Shown here one piece after another: positions 45,246-53,030 of a DNA stretch of 64,000 bases (position 1 is the stretch's first letter; every line of letters begins with the position of its first letter). The notes under the pieces were generated by a model, which made no database searches, was not told the DNA's origin, and was given only the letters and a program-made list of their open reading frames with translations. The stretch spans positions 372,001 to 436,000 of the forward strand of contig NZ_LMVL02000001.1 of NCBI RefSeq assembly GCF_001541345.2. The letters run 5' to 3'. The DNA is from Gillisella vitis. GTDB taxonomy: Bacteria; Pseudomonadota; Alphaproteobacteria; Rhizobiales; Rhizobiaceae. The position numbers and the translations under genes are program-made.

Positions 45246-46802
45246 TCAACGCCTCTGAAATTCGGGGGAAAGGAAGGCAATCGACAGGCCCTGCGGTCGG
45301 GTTTCCGCCCGGGAAATCGCTTGCAGGGTGTCGGCGGTGAGAAGCGGCCCCAGCCGGTCACCGGCAAAGGCACGGGGGTCGACCTGCCCCTGGATCTGAT
45401 GGGCAAACAGGTTGGCGGCATCGATACGGGTCGCCAGCGATTCCGACGAGGCCCAGGCATCGGTAACGTCGGAAAAACCGTTGGGACCGGCGGGGTTCCA
45501 CAGCGGCTGACCAAGCGCATTCAGCATGGAAATGATCTGCTCCGGCTTCGGCTTGATCCCGCTGGTGCGCAGCATCGCCGCCACATAATCCTGTGGCATG
45601 CGCATCTTCGTCAGTGTCGGATTCCAGGCTTCGTCGGCCTCGACAAGGGCTGTATAGACAGCCGAAAGGTCGCCCTGTGACTTTGTATAGGCGGCGGCGA
45701 GTTTCGTCACCAGGGCCGGTGGCGGCTGGTCGGCGACGAAATAGCGGACAAGTTTCATTGCAATATGTCTGGCGGTTGCCGGGTGGCGAGCCAGATCGCG
45801 CAAGGCGGTGCGGCCCTGTTCCACATTGCCCTCGGCATAGGTCATGCCCATCACCGTGTGGTCGCCCGGTTCATGGGCGTTGGCGTTGAAGATGAATTTG
45901 CCTTGTGGGCCTGGGCGCTTTTCATCGCGGTAGAATGTCCAGCCGGTGATGATCCGCGCCAGCGATGTCACATCTGCCTGGCTATAGCCGCCATCGACGC
46001 CGAGCGTGTGCAGTTCCATGATCTCGCGGGCAAGATTTTCATTCAGGCCCCGCTTGCCGTTCTTGTTGGCGGGCGAGGTCGGGCCGATGGATTGCTGGTT
46101 ATCGAGGAAAACCAGCATGGCCGGATGGGTTTCGACCGCCAGCAGCATGTCTTCGAACCTCCCAAAGACATGGGGACGGATGGCTTCCCGCTCGAACGCG
46201 CCAGCCAGAATATGCACTTCGCCACCCTTGCTGATCGCCACCGAAAAATGGTTGGCCCAGAACATCGCCAGCCGTTCGCCAAAGCCGATCAACGGTTGGT
46301 GGATCGTTCCGTTGAAACGGGCATCGGCCTCCGCAAGCAGGATCTGCTGGGGAAAATAGGGACGCTTGGAAACCGGCATTTCCGGCTTTTTGTCCATGGA
46401 CTGGGGTTGGGCCTGGGATTGTGGTTGCGGCTGGGGCGGCATGGCGCCCGCCTGCATGCCATTGCCCTGCATAGCATTGCCTTGCATGCCAGCAGCTTGG
46501 GACGGGCCGCCCGCGCCCTGCATCGCATTCGCGCCAGCCATGGCAGCACCCGCCATGGCACCGGCTGCGGGTTGTTTGTCGCGCTCGGCTTTGACCTGCT
46601 TTTGGTAGTCGTAAAGCGCTACCAGCAGATCGGAACTGGAGCGCAATTGCGCCCCGACTGGTGTTGGCACAGCACGCTCCGTGATCTCTTCCTTTAAGAG
46701 ATCGCGGGGGGCATCCTTGATGGCGGTGATCCCGCCATCCGCAGCGCCAAGGCCGAAGCGCCAGAGCGCCAATGCGGCATCGACATCGTTGGAATTGGAC
46801 AT
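45246..46802 (-). CDS. DUF1800 family protein with methionine/glutamine-rich insert
   Basis: 518-residue protein of the DUF1800 family, which almost always accompanies a DUF1501 gene. Family landmarks are ALALWRFGLGA at the start, ANHFSVAISKGGEVHILAGAFERE, LDNQQSIGP, ENLAREIMELHTLGVDGGYSQ-type segments, and GWTFYRDEKRPG. No classical signal peptide is visible. Between residues about 77 and 145 lies a low-complexity stretch of repeated A-M-A-G and M-Q-G-N units followed by P-Q repeats, unusual for this family's core. Its methionines could coordinate soft metals; this is inference. It is the fourth gene of the sigma operon. Confidence 0.88.
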   Translation of the reverse strand: MSNSNDVDAALALWRFGLGAADGGITAIKDAPRDLLKEEITERAVPTPVGAQLRSSSDLLVALYDYQKQVKAERDKQPAAGAMAGAAMAGANAMQGAGGPSQAAGMQGNAMQGNGMQAGAMPPQPQPQSQAQPQSMDKKPEMPVSKRPYFPQQILLAEADARFNGTIHQPLIGFGERLAMFWANHFSVAISKGGEVHILAGAFEREAIRPHVFGRFEDMLLAVETHPAMLVFLDNQQSIGPTSPANKNGKRGLNENLAREIMELHTLGVDGGYSQADVTSLARIITGWTFYRDEKRPGPQGKFIFNANAHEPGDHTVMGMTYAEGNVEQGRTALRDLARHPATARHIAMKLVRYFVADQPPPALVTKLAAAYTKSQGDLSAVYTALVEADEAWNPTLTKMRMPQDYVAAMLRTSGIKPKPEQIISMLNALGQPLWNPAGPNGFSDVTDAWASSESLATRIDAANLFAHQIQGQVDPRAFAGDRLGPLLTADTLQAISRAETRPQGLSIAFLSPEFQRR

Positions 46803-46878
46803 GGCCGATATGAACTCCGTTTCATCATCGGCCTTTCAACGTCGCTATAGGTTCAAATCCGTCGCTTTTGAAATATGA

Positions 46879-47328
46879 TCATTTCGTGGCAGGCCGTGGT
46901 GCCTCCCGCTGGATCAATCCGTCCGCCAGACGGCGGCGTTCATCGACCGACAGGGTGGCTACGAAATCGATCGCCTTCTGCTCGGTGGCAGCCCGCACCG
47001 CATATTCGGCCTCGCGGGCGCGTTTCAGCGCATCGGCCAGCGCTACGCCGTCGAGATCCGGCTTGCCCATCAGGGCTGCGGCCTCAACACGTGCTTGGCG
47101 TGCTTCTAGTCCTGTGGAGCGCACATCACGGCGCGCATCGTTCAGGGCCTTTTGAAACTCGCCGCGCAATTTTGAAGGCAGTTGTTCGCCCGCCAGCGGC
47201 AGACGCGAAGGCGGCACCGCTGCATTGTCATAGAGATAGAAAAAACCGGCCCCGGCAAGGGCGCAGATCAGGAAGGTGTTGAGCACCAGAAGGCCGATGG
47301 CCAGCCGCTTGAAACCGTGTTCCGTCAT
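46879..47328 (-). CDS. Periplasmic CpxP/heavy-metal-sensor-like protein
   Basis: 149-residue protein with an N-terminal membrane anchor (about 10-33, LVLNTFLICALAGAGFFYLY) and a helical periplasmic part: LRGEFQKALNDARRDVRSTG, then a helix up to TLSVDERRRLADGL. Pattern and length fit the CpxP/CnrX-like 'periplasmic heavy-metal sensor' family, whose members bind metals or misfolded proteins and control extracytoplasmic sigma factors. No histidine- or methionine-rich metal site is obvious in this copy. It overlaps the upstream short anti-sigma-like gene by four bases and follows the sigma factor. Confidence 0.75.
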   Translation of the reverse strand: MTEHGFKRLAIGLLVLNTFLICALAGAGFFYLYDNAAVPPSRLPLAGEQLPSKLRGEFQKALNDARRDVRSTGLEARQARVEAAALMGKPDLDGVALADALKRAREAEYAVRAATEQKAIDFVATLSVDERRRLADGLIQREAPRPATK

Positions 47329-47762
47329 CGTATCTCCTGGGCAATCTCGCCTTCGGTCATGATATTGCCAAACGCCGTCGCGGTGTCGGTCATCGGGATC
47401 TGGGTGGGCGGTGCAACTATTGCAACCGCCAGCGCCCCGGTGAGGCCGCCCGCAAGGCCGATGCCGAGAAGCCCCGCGCCGACCAGCCAGCGATGCAGCC
47501 TGCGGCGCAGTGTGACGCGCTTGTCTGCCGATTGCAGGATGCGGCCTGTCAGGGCAGAGGACGCAGAGGGTGGGGCTGACAGGGCGAGAAACGCATCCAG
47601 GCGGGACGCCTCCTCCACCATGGCGCGACCGGCTTCAGTTGCGGCAAAAATATCTGCCGCACCGCGCCGGTCTTCAGGCCAGCGGCTGCGGTCGCCGCCA
47701 TAGGCTTCGACAAGCGCGCGAAACCGTTCCGCATCCATGCCTTGCTTGCTGTCGTCACTCAT
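47325..47762 (-). CDS. Small membrane protein, probable anti-sigma factor
   Basis: 145-residue protein. A soluble N-terminal part (about 1-90) starts MSDDSKQGMDAERFRALVEAYGGDRSRWPEDRRG and carries the RWP motif common in short rhizobial anti-sigma-type proteins; one membrane helix follows (about 97-118, WLVGAGLLGIGLAGGLTGALAV) and then a short periplasmic tail. ATG 47762 has GGAG six bases upstream, better placed than ATG 47768. It overlaps the sigma gene by eight bases. Membership in a named anti-sigma family is not certain; the call rests on context and layout. Confidence 0.65.
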   Translation of the reverse strand: MSDDSKQGMDAERFRALVEAYGGDRSRWPEDRRGAADIFAATEAGRAMVEEASRLDAFLALSAPPSASSALTGRILQSADKRVTLRRRLHRWLVGAGLLGIGLAGGLTGALAVAIVAPPTQIPMTDTATAFGNIMTEGEIAQEIR

Positions 47763-48318
47763 TCCCATCTCCGTTCAGGCCATCTCCGGTCAGAGTCTTC
47801 TGCAAAGACCGTCGTCCACGCGCCAAAAGGCTTTCCAGCGCATCGACGCTGATCTGCATCACACTGGCAGCCTCCAGGTTCGACATGTCCTGATAGTAAA
47901 CCAGGACAATTGCCTCCCGTTGCCGGGGGGCGAGCGCCTGCAAGGCCGCATTGACCCGCTGGCTGTCTGCTTCATGTCCCGTCAGCCCGGCATCGGGCAG
48001 AGGCGCTTCGTCCATCCGGTCGGGAGGCTCGGCCATCAGCACGTCGCGCCGCTTGCGCAGCCGGTCGTAGCAAAGGTTTATTGCCACACGGTGCGCCCAG
48101 GTATCGAAGCGGGCACGGCCTTGCCGCCAGCCACCGGCATGTTTCCAGATGCGCAGAAAGGTTTCCTGCGCCACATCCTCCGCCTCCGCCGGGTCAGCGA
48201 GCATGCGATTGGCAAGCGCCAGAAAACGCGGCAGCTTGCGCGCCACCATGGTCCGCATCGCGGCCTGATCGCCCGCCGCAACCTGTTTGACCAACTCTTC
48301 ATCGGGATCGTCGGTCAT
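47755..48318 (-). CDS. ECF-type RNA polymerase sigma factor
   Basis: 187-residue extracytoplasmic-function sigma factor. Region 2 (about 20-90) shows RFLALANRMLADPAEAEDVAQETFLRIW and RFDTWAHRVAINLCYDRLR, the core-binding and -10 recognising helices. Region 4 (about 125-180) reads LAPRQREAIVLVYYQDMSNLEAASVMQISVDALESLLARGRRSL and contacts the -35. The start at 48318 (MTDDPDEE) has AGAGG close upstream; 48339 is an in-frame alternative. First gene of a five-gene operon with a short anti-sigma-like protein, a metal-sensor-like protein, DUF1800 and DUF1501. Regulated promoters are not identified. Confidence 0.93.
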   Translation of the reverse strand: MTDDPDEELVKQVAAGDQAAMRTMVARKLPRFLALANRMLADPAEAEDVAQETFLRIWKHAGGWRQGRARFDTWAHRVAINLCYDRLRKRRDVLMAEPPDRMDEAPLPDAGLTGHEADSQRVNAALQALAPRQREAIVLVYYQDMSNLEAASVMQISVDALESLLARGRRSLQKTLTGDGLNGDGNE

Positions 48319-48586
48319 GTCCTCTTCACCGCAACCCATCCACTGCAACTCGGGCAGCTTCGCGCACACGACTACTCTTTTTTGCCTCATTGGAGGTCAA
48401 AATGCGCAAGGACCTGGGAAGCATCAAGGTGAGGCGGATCAAATTTTCTCCCGAAGATGAGATAGGACAGCTCAATCGATGGATCTTTAACGCGGGAGAA
48501 ACGCAATTCCGTCGCTCATTCAGAGATTTTTTTGGTGAATATCCGGCGCTTGGCCCGGCGTCCAGGGCTGCCGCCCAGGGAATACA

Positions 48587-48606
48587 GGCCGGGTTTTCGC
48601 CCGGCC
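48587..48606. terminator. GC-rich hairpin downstream of the PhnA-like gene
   Basis: GGCCGGG (48587-48593) pairs perfectly with 48600-48606 around six bases, ten bases past the PhnA-like stop on the minus strand. No T-run follows, so it may act with Rho or only stabilise the transcript. A short plus-strand frame crossing this region (48390-48629) has no family resemblance and was not called. Confidence 0.4.
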
Positions 48607-48615
48607 CGCCGATCA

Positions 48616-49011
48616 TCAACGCTTCTTGACGAATTCCGTCCGCAGCACCAGTCCCTTGATCGCGTCGTGACGGCAATCGATCTCTTCCGGATTGTCCGTA
48701 AGGCGGATCGACTTGATGACGGTGCCCTGTTTCAGCGTCTGGCCAGCGCCCTTGACCTTCAGATCCTTGATGAGGGTGACGGAATCGCCATCCTGCAAAA
48801 GATTGCCGGAAGCATCACGGACCTCCGATGCCTGAGCGGCGGCAGCTGCCACTTCGGAGGCGGGGCGCCATTCGCCGGTCGCTTCATCATAAATGTAATC
48901 GTCGTTATCGCCAGCCACGGACCCTGCTCCTGAAGTGAATGTTATCTGATCTCCGTCGCTTACAGGAGCAAGGCCCGGTGTTGCAACGAGAACATCCGTT
49001 AATTCGAACAT
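48616..49011 (-). CDS. PhnA-like (YjdM C-terminal domain) protein
   Basis: 131-residue protein. The C-terminal 70 residues match the PhnA/YjdM SH3-like domain: RDASGNLLQDGDSVTLIKDLKVKGAGQTLKQGTVIKSIRL, an IDC motif and GLVLRTEFVKKR. The name derives from phnA of Escherichia coli, whose link to phosphonate use is doubtful. The zinc-ribbon half (CxxC pairs) of standard PhnA is absent; instead there is about 55 residues of unrelated, acidic sequence. No cysteine pairs were seen upstream in other frames. Function unknown; free-standing gene. Confidence 0.8.
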   Translation of the reverse strand: MFELTDVLVATPGLAPVSDGDQITFTSGAGSVAGDNDDYIYDEATGEWRPASEVAAAAAQASEVRDASGNLLQDGDSVTLIKDLKVKGAGQTLKQGTVIKSIRLTDNPEEIDCRHDAIKGLVLRTEFVKKR

Positions 49012-49252
49012 GAGGAACGGTTTCGTCCGCTATAGCGATGACTTTTCCATGGAGTTTGTTGTCTCTTGTCAAAAAGGCGTGGACGAAGGATAAGCGGGGC
49101 AGGCAGACATGCCTCCGGCGAACCCTGTGACGGGAGGGCAGTGTCCCCGGAAATCCAACCATAGAAGGCGTTCGGGCTCGTGTCGATCTGGCGAAACCTC
49201 ATGCGATCCGTTGACTGTCGATCCGACCAACCTTTCAAGGAGCTGAAATACG

Positions 49253-51682
49253 ATGGTCCAACAAAAAGGCGCCCTCTCGGCGCTCGCCAAACTCTGGCTG
49301 ATCCTGCTGGGTGTGGTGCTCGTTCTCGCTGGTTTATTTCTTGCCATCGGCGGCTACCGATTGATCACGCTCGGCGGTAGCTGGTATTTCATCATCACCG
49401 GTACTGCCGTTGTCCTGTCCGGCCTGCTGGTTTTGATGCGGCGCCCGCTCGGCGCGGTGCTGTTCGTCATCATCACGCTGTTGACCGCCGTCTGGGCGAT
49501 CTGGGATGCCGGTCTTGATTTCTGGCCGCTGATCTCGCGCCTATTGGCCTTCGGCATTGGCTCCACCGTGGTGCTGCTGTCGCTGCCGCTTCTGCGCAAG
49601 GCGCGCGGCCTGGCACCCGGCTACGCCGGTTCGTTGACGTTTGCGGCCGTTCTGGCCTTGGCCTCCGCAGGTGGTGTGGCCGGCATGTTCATGCCCCATC
49701 CTTCCGTGCCTTTTACCGGCACTCCGATTGTTCGTGTACCGGTCGATCCGGCAAGCGAACAGAAGAACTGGGAACATTACGGCAATACATCAGGCGGTAG
49801 CCGCTTTGCCGCGCTTGACCAGATCAATGTCGATAATGTCAAAGCTCTGACGGTCGCCTGGACCTATCATACCGGCGACACCCCGATCAGCCCCGGCAAT
49901 AACGGCGCGGAAGATCAGGAAACCCCGTTGCAGGTCGGCGAGAAGCTGTTCCTGTGCACGCCCCATAACAACGTCATCGCCGTCGATATCGATAGCGGCA
50001 AACAGTTGTGGAAGGCCGAGATCAACGCCAAGTCGTCGGTGTGGATGCGATGCCGTGGTCTTGCCTATTTCGATGCGACCCGTCCGCTGGATCAGCCAAC
50101 GGTCCCCGGCTCGACGCCGGTCTCCGCGGTGACTGTTGCACCGGGTGCGCTTTGCGAACGCCGCATCCTGATGAACACGATCCAGGCTCAGTTGATTGCA
50201 CTCGATGCGGATACCGGCGCGTTTTGCCCTGATTTCGGTACCAATGGCCGCGTCGATCTGAAGATCGGCATGGGCGATGCGCCCGATCCGCAATATGTTC
50301 TGACATCGGCACCCACGCTTGCCGGAACCACTGTCGTGGTCGGCGGCCGTATTGCCGATAACGTCCAGGTCGATATGCCGGGCGGCGTCATGCGTGGTTT
50401 CGATGCTGTGACCGGTGAATTGCGCTGGGCGTTTGATCCCGGCAATCCTGAGATCACAAAGCTGCCGCCTCCGGGCCAGACCTATACGCGCTCGACACCC
50501 AATGTCTGGGCCGCAATGTCCTACGATCCGGCATCCAATACGGTGTTCATGCCGGTTGGCAGCCCTTCGGTTGATCTTTACGGCACGACCCGGACGCCGC
50601 TCGATCACAAATATGGTGCGTCCATGCTGGCGCTTGATGCCACCACGGGCCGTGAAAAATGGGTCTATCAGACGGTTCATAACGACCTCTGGGATTTCGA
50701 CGTGCCGATGCAGCCGTCCTTCATCGATTTCCCGAAGGCGGATGGCACCAAGGTTCCGGCCCTGGTTTTCGGCACCAAGGCTGGTCAGCTTTACGTTCTT
50801 GACCGGCAAACCGGCCAGCCGCTGACGGAGGTCAAGGATATCCCTGTCAAGGCAGCCAATATTCCGAACGAGCCTTACTCTCTCACCCAGCCGCTGTCGG
50901 TTGGTATGCCGCAGATCGGCACTGGTCCTCTTACCGAATCCGACATGTGGGGTGCGACGCCGTTCGACCAGCTGTTGTGCCGTATCTCCTTCAAGTCCAT
51001 GCGCTATGAAGGTCTCTATACCGCTCCAGGCACGGATACCTCGCTGGCATTCCCCGGCTCGCTCGGCGGCATGAACTGGGGCGGTCTTTCCACCGACCCC
51101 GTCCATAACCTGATTTTCGTCAATGACATGCGCGTCGGTCTTTGGGTGAAAATGCAGGATGCGGTACCCTCGACCAAGACATCGAATGGTGGCGAAAGCG
51201 TCAATACCGGCATGGGCCTCGTGCCGATGAAGGGGACGCCCTATGCGGTTCTCAAGGATCGCTTCCTGTCCGCCGCAGGCATTCCCTGCCAGAAGCCGCC
51301 GTTTGGTACGCTGACAGCGGTGGATATTAAAACCCAGAAGATCGTCTGGCAGGTGCCGGTTGGCACTGTGATGGACCAGGGGCCGCTTGGTATCAAGATG
51401 GGCCTGCCCATTCCGATTGGCATGCCGACGCTCGGCGGCACGCTTGCCACGCAGGGTGGTCTGGTGTTCATTGCGGGCACTCAGGACTATTATCTGCGGG
51501 CCTACAGTGCCGCGACGGGTGAGGAAGTCTGGAAAGCCCGGTTGCCGGTTGGCAGCCAAGGTGGTCCGATGACCTTCAAATCGCCAAAGACCGGCAAGCA
51601 ATATGTGGTGATCTCGGCTGGCGGGGCGCGCCAGTCGACCGATCGCGGCGATTACGTCATCGCTTACGCCTTGCCGAACTGA
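49253..51682 (+). CDS. gcd: Membrane-bound PQQ-dependent glucose dehydrogenase
   Basis: Quinoprotein that oxidises aldoses such as glucose to the lactone on the periplasmic face and feeds ubiquinone. The 809 residues match Gcd: five membrane helices within about residues 10-145, then a periplasmic eight-bladed PQQ propeller beginning near NWEHYGNTSGGSRFAALDQINVDNVKALTVAW. Propeller tryptophan motifs such as LDATTGREKWVYQTVHNDLWDFDVP (about 460-485) fit the PQQ dehydrogenase family. PQQ biosynthesis genes are not in the window. The gene is monocistronic, followed by a strong intrinsic terminator. In soil bacteria this activity releases gluconate and can dissolve mineral phosphate. Confidence 0.96.
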   Translation: MVQQKGALSALAKLWLILLGVVLVLAGLFLAIGGYRLITLGGSWYFIITGTAVVLSGLLVLMRRPLGAVLFVIITLLTAVWAIWDAGLDFWPLISRLLAFGIGSTVVLLSLPLLRKARGLAPGYAGSLTFAAVLALASAGGVAGMFMPHPSVPFTGTPIVRVPVDPASEQKNWEHYGNTSGGSRFAALDQINVDNVKALTVAWTYHTGDTPISPGNNGAEDQETPLQVGEKLFLCTPHNNVIAVDIDSGKQLWKAEINAKSSVWMRCRGLAYFDATRPLDQPTVPGSTPVSAVTVAPGALCERRILMNTIQAQLIALDADTGAFCPDFGTNGRVDLKIGMGDAPDPQYVLTSAPTLAGTTVVVGGRIADNVQVDMPGGVMRGFDAVTGELRWAFDPGNPEITKLPPPGQTYTRSTPNVWAAMSYDPASNTVFMPVGSPSVDLYGTTRTPLDHKYGASMLALDATTGREKWVYQTVHNDLWDFDVPMQPSFIDFPKADGTKVPALVFGTKAGQLYVLDRQTGQPLTEVKDIPVKAANIPNEPYSLTQPLSVGMPQIGTGPLTESDMWGATPFDQLLCRISFKSMRYEGLYTAPGTDTSLAFPGSLGGMNWGGLSTDPVHNLIFVNDMRVGLWVKMQDAVPSTKTSNGGESVNTGMGLVPMKGTPYAVLKDRFLSAAGIPCQKPPFGTLTAVDIKTQKIVWQVPVGTVMDQGPLGIKMGLPIPIGMPTLGGTLATQGGLVFIAGTQDYYLRAYSAATGEEVWKARLPVGSQGGPMTFKSPKTGKQYVVISAGGARQSTDRGDYVIAYALPN

Positions 51683-51700
51683 AAATAATCCAATGACAGG

Positions 51701-51730
51701 AAACCGCCCGGAGGCAACTCCGGGCGGTTT
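51701..51730 (+). terminator. Strong intrinsic terminator after gcd
   Basis: Perfect 13-bp stem, arms AAACCGCCCGGAG (51701-51713) and 51718-51730, capped by a GCAA loop of the stable GNRA class and followed by TTATCTT. Textbook Rho-independent terminator 18 bases past the gcd stop. Confidence 0.88.
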
Positions 51731-51791
51731 TTATCTTCCTATCGCCTTGCGTCTCGATGCCTTCTGGGCTCTGCCCAAATCTGGAAAGAGA

Positions 51792-52934
51792 TCAGAGACC
51801 CGGATTGCCCGGCACGCTATGAAGGATCATCGCTGCGGCGCCAAAAGCGACAGCATCGACCGCTGAGATTTGCGGGAGACATATGTCCGGTTGAATGACC
51901 CGTGCTCCATCGAACGGATTCGATGTCGAGAAATCAAGCCATGCTGCAAGCTTTTCCCTTACCAGTCTGGGCAGCGTTCCACCGATATAAATCGCCGATG
52001 GTGCAAGAACGGCTGTCACCATAAAGGCGAGCGTGGCCAATTCCGGCCCCGCTTTCCTCAGCCATGCATCAAAAACTGCCGGGTTTGCTTGCAGATATGC
52101 CGTCCATTGGTCGGAAGACCGGCCTTTCGGGATGTTTCCGTGATGCTCTTTGCACCAGGCCGCCAGGTCGTCAAAAGAGGGGCGCGATAATCCTCGCGCC
52201 CGAAGCGCGCCGATTTCGCCAGCATTTCCAAGATTGCCGCGATAAAGTTCCTTGCCAATGATAATGCCGCTGCCAATGCCCTCGGACAGGTACAGATAAG
52301 CAAAACTGTCGTGTTCGGTGGCATTGCCCAAGGCAAGTTCGCCCATGGCCGCAGCATTGGCGTCGTTTTCAATCAGTACAGGGCAGTCCAGTGTCTCGCG
52401 CAGGGTCGAGGCAAGATCAGAGCCTGCCCAGGCGACGACTTCCTCTGCGAGGTCAAGAAAGGCTGTGCCGTGGCGAAAACGGGTCGGCATGGCCACACCG
52501 GCGCCGATCAGCAGGTGTTCATCAATACCGTTCGATGCCAGCAAGTCGGCCTTGAGCGTTCTGATGGTCGTTTGAACGTCGGAAAATCTGTCGTAAGGCC
52601 CTTCAACCTGCTGTTCGCCAACCCGGTTGCCGCAAAAATCCAGTAGCGTCAGTGTCAGAGAGTAGCTGTTGGCATGGACACCCAGCGCATATCCGATGTT
52701 TCCGGCGAGCATGAGGTCGATGTGAGGTGCCCCGCGCTGGCTTTGCCGCCTGGCGCCCTGGATAACGATGCCGCGCTCGATCAGGTCGCGGGTCATCATG
52801 CTGACGGCGGCCTGGGTGACGCCGCACAATTCCGCGAGTTCCGCACGCGACGCAATGCCGTTTCGTCGCAAGTGTTTCAGCACCGCCGCTTGCGTGGTGC
52901 CTATGCCGTGCAAAGGCCGTTGTCTCGTCAGCAC
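51792..52934 (-). CDS. ROK-family transcriptional regulator
   Basis: 380-residue sugar-responsive regulator. The N-terminal helix-turn-helix (about 15-60) reads AAVLKHLRRNGIASRAELAELCGVTQAAVSMMTRDLIERGI. The ROK kinase-like domain follows, with a glycine-rich LIGAGVAMPTRF and VLIENDANAAAMGE (about 185-200). The cysteine-rich zinc motif usually placed after the GEIG segment is missing: here the sequence runs GEIGALRARGLSRPSFDDLAAWC. It is divergent from the ABC importer by 96 bases and is its probable local regulator. Effector likely a sugar phosphate or glycerol-type compound, by inference from the operon. Confidence 0.92.
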   Translation of the reverse strand: MLTRQRPLHGIGTTQAAVLKHLRRNGIASRAELAELCGVTQAAVSMMTRDLIERGIVIQGARRQSQRGAPHIDLMLAGNIGYALGVHANSYSLTLTLLDFCGNRVGEQQVEGPYDRFSDVQTTIRTLKADLLASNGIDEHLLIGAGVAMPTRFRHGTAFLDLAEEVVAWAGSDLASTLRETLDCPVLIENDANAAAMGELALGNATEHDSFAYLYLSEGIGSGIIIGKELYRGNLGNAGEIGALRARGLSRPSFDDLAAWCKEHHGNIPKGRSSDQWTAYLQANPAVFDAWLRKAGPELATLAFMVTAVLAPSAIYIGGTLPRLVREKLAAWLDFSTSNPFDGARVIQPDICLPQISAVDAVAFGAAAMILHSVPGNPGL

Positions 52935-52980
52935 CGAATCCGGTTCCTCTCCATCACTGATCTGGCGATGTCATAAAATA

Positions 52981-53002
52981 GTTACTTAAGCAAGTTAATT
53001 AA
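52981..53002. promoter_or_regulatory. AT-rich palindromic region, candidate ROK operator
   Basis: In the 96-base divergent gap lie ACTT-AAGC-AAGT (52984-52995) and TTAATTAA (52995-53002). ROK regulators of the NagC/XylR type bind AT-rich palindromes, and this is the only such site between the two genes. Confidence 0.35.
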
Positions 53003-53030
53003 ATAATCATCATCAACTGGATCGACCGTC

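Noticed and set aside
48390..48629. 79-codon plus-strand frame between the sigma and PhnA-like genes
   Set aside because: Composition looks partly protein-like but there is no family match, it overlaps a terminator hairpin and the PhnA-like 3' end.
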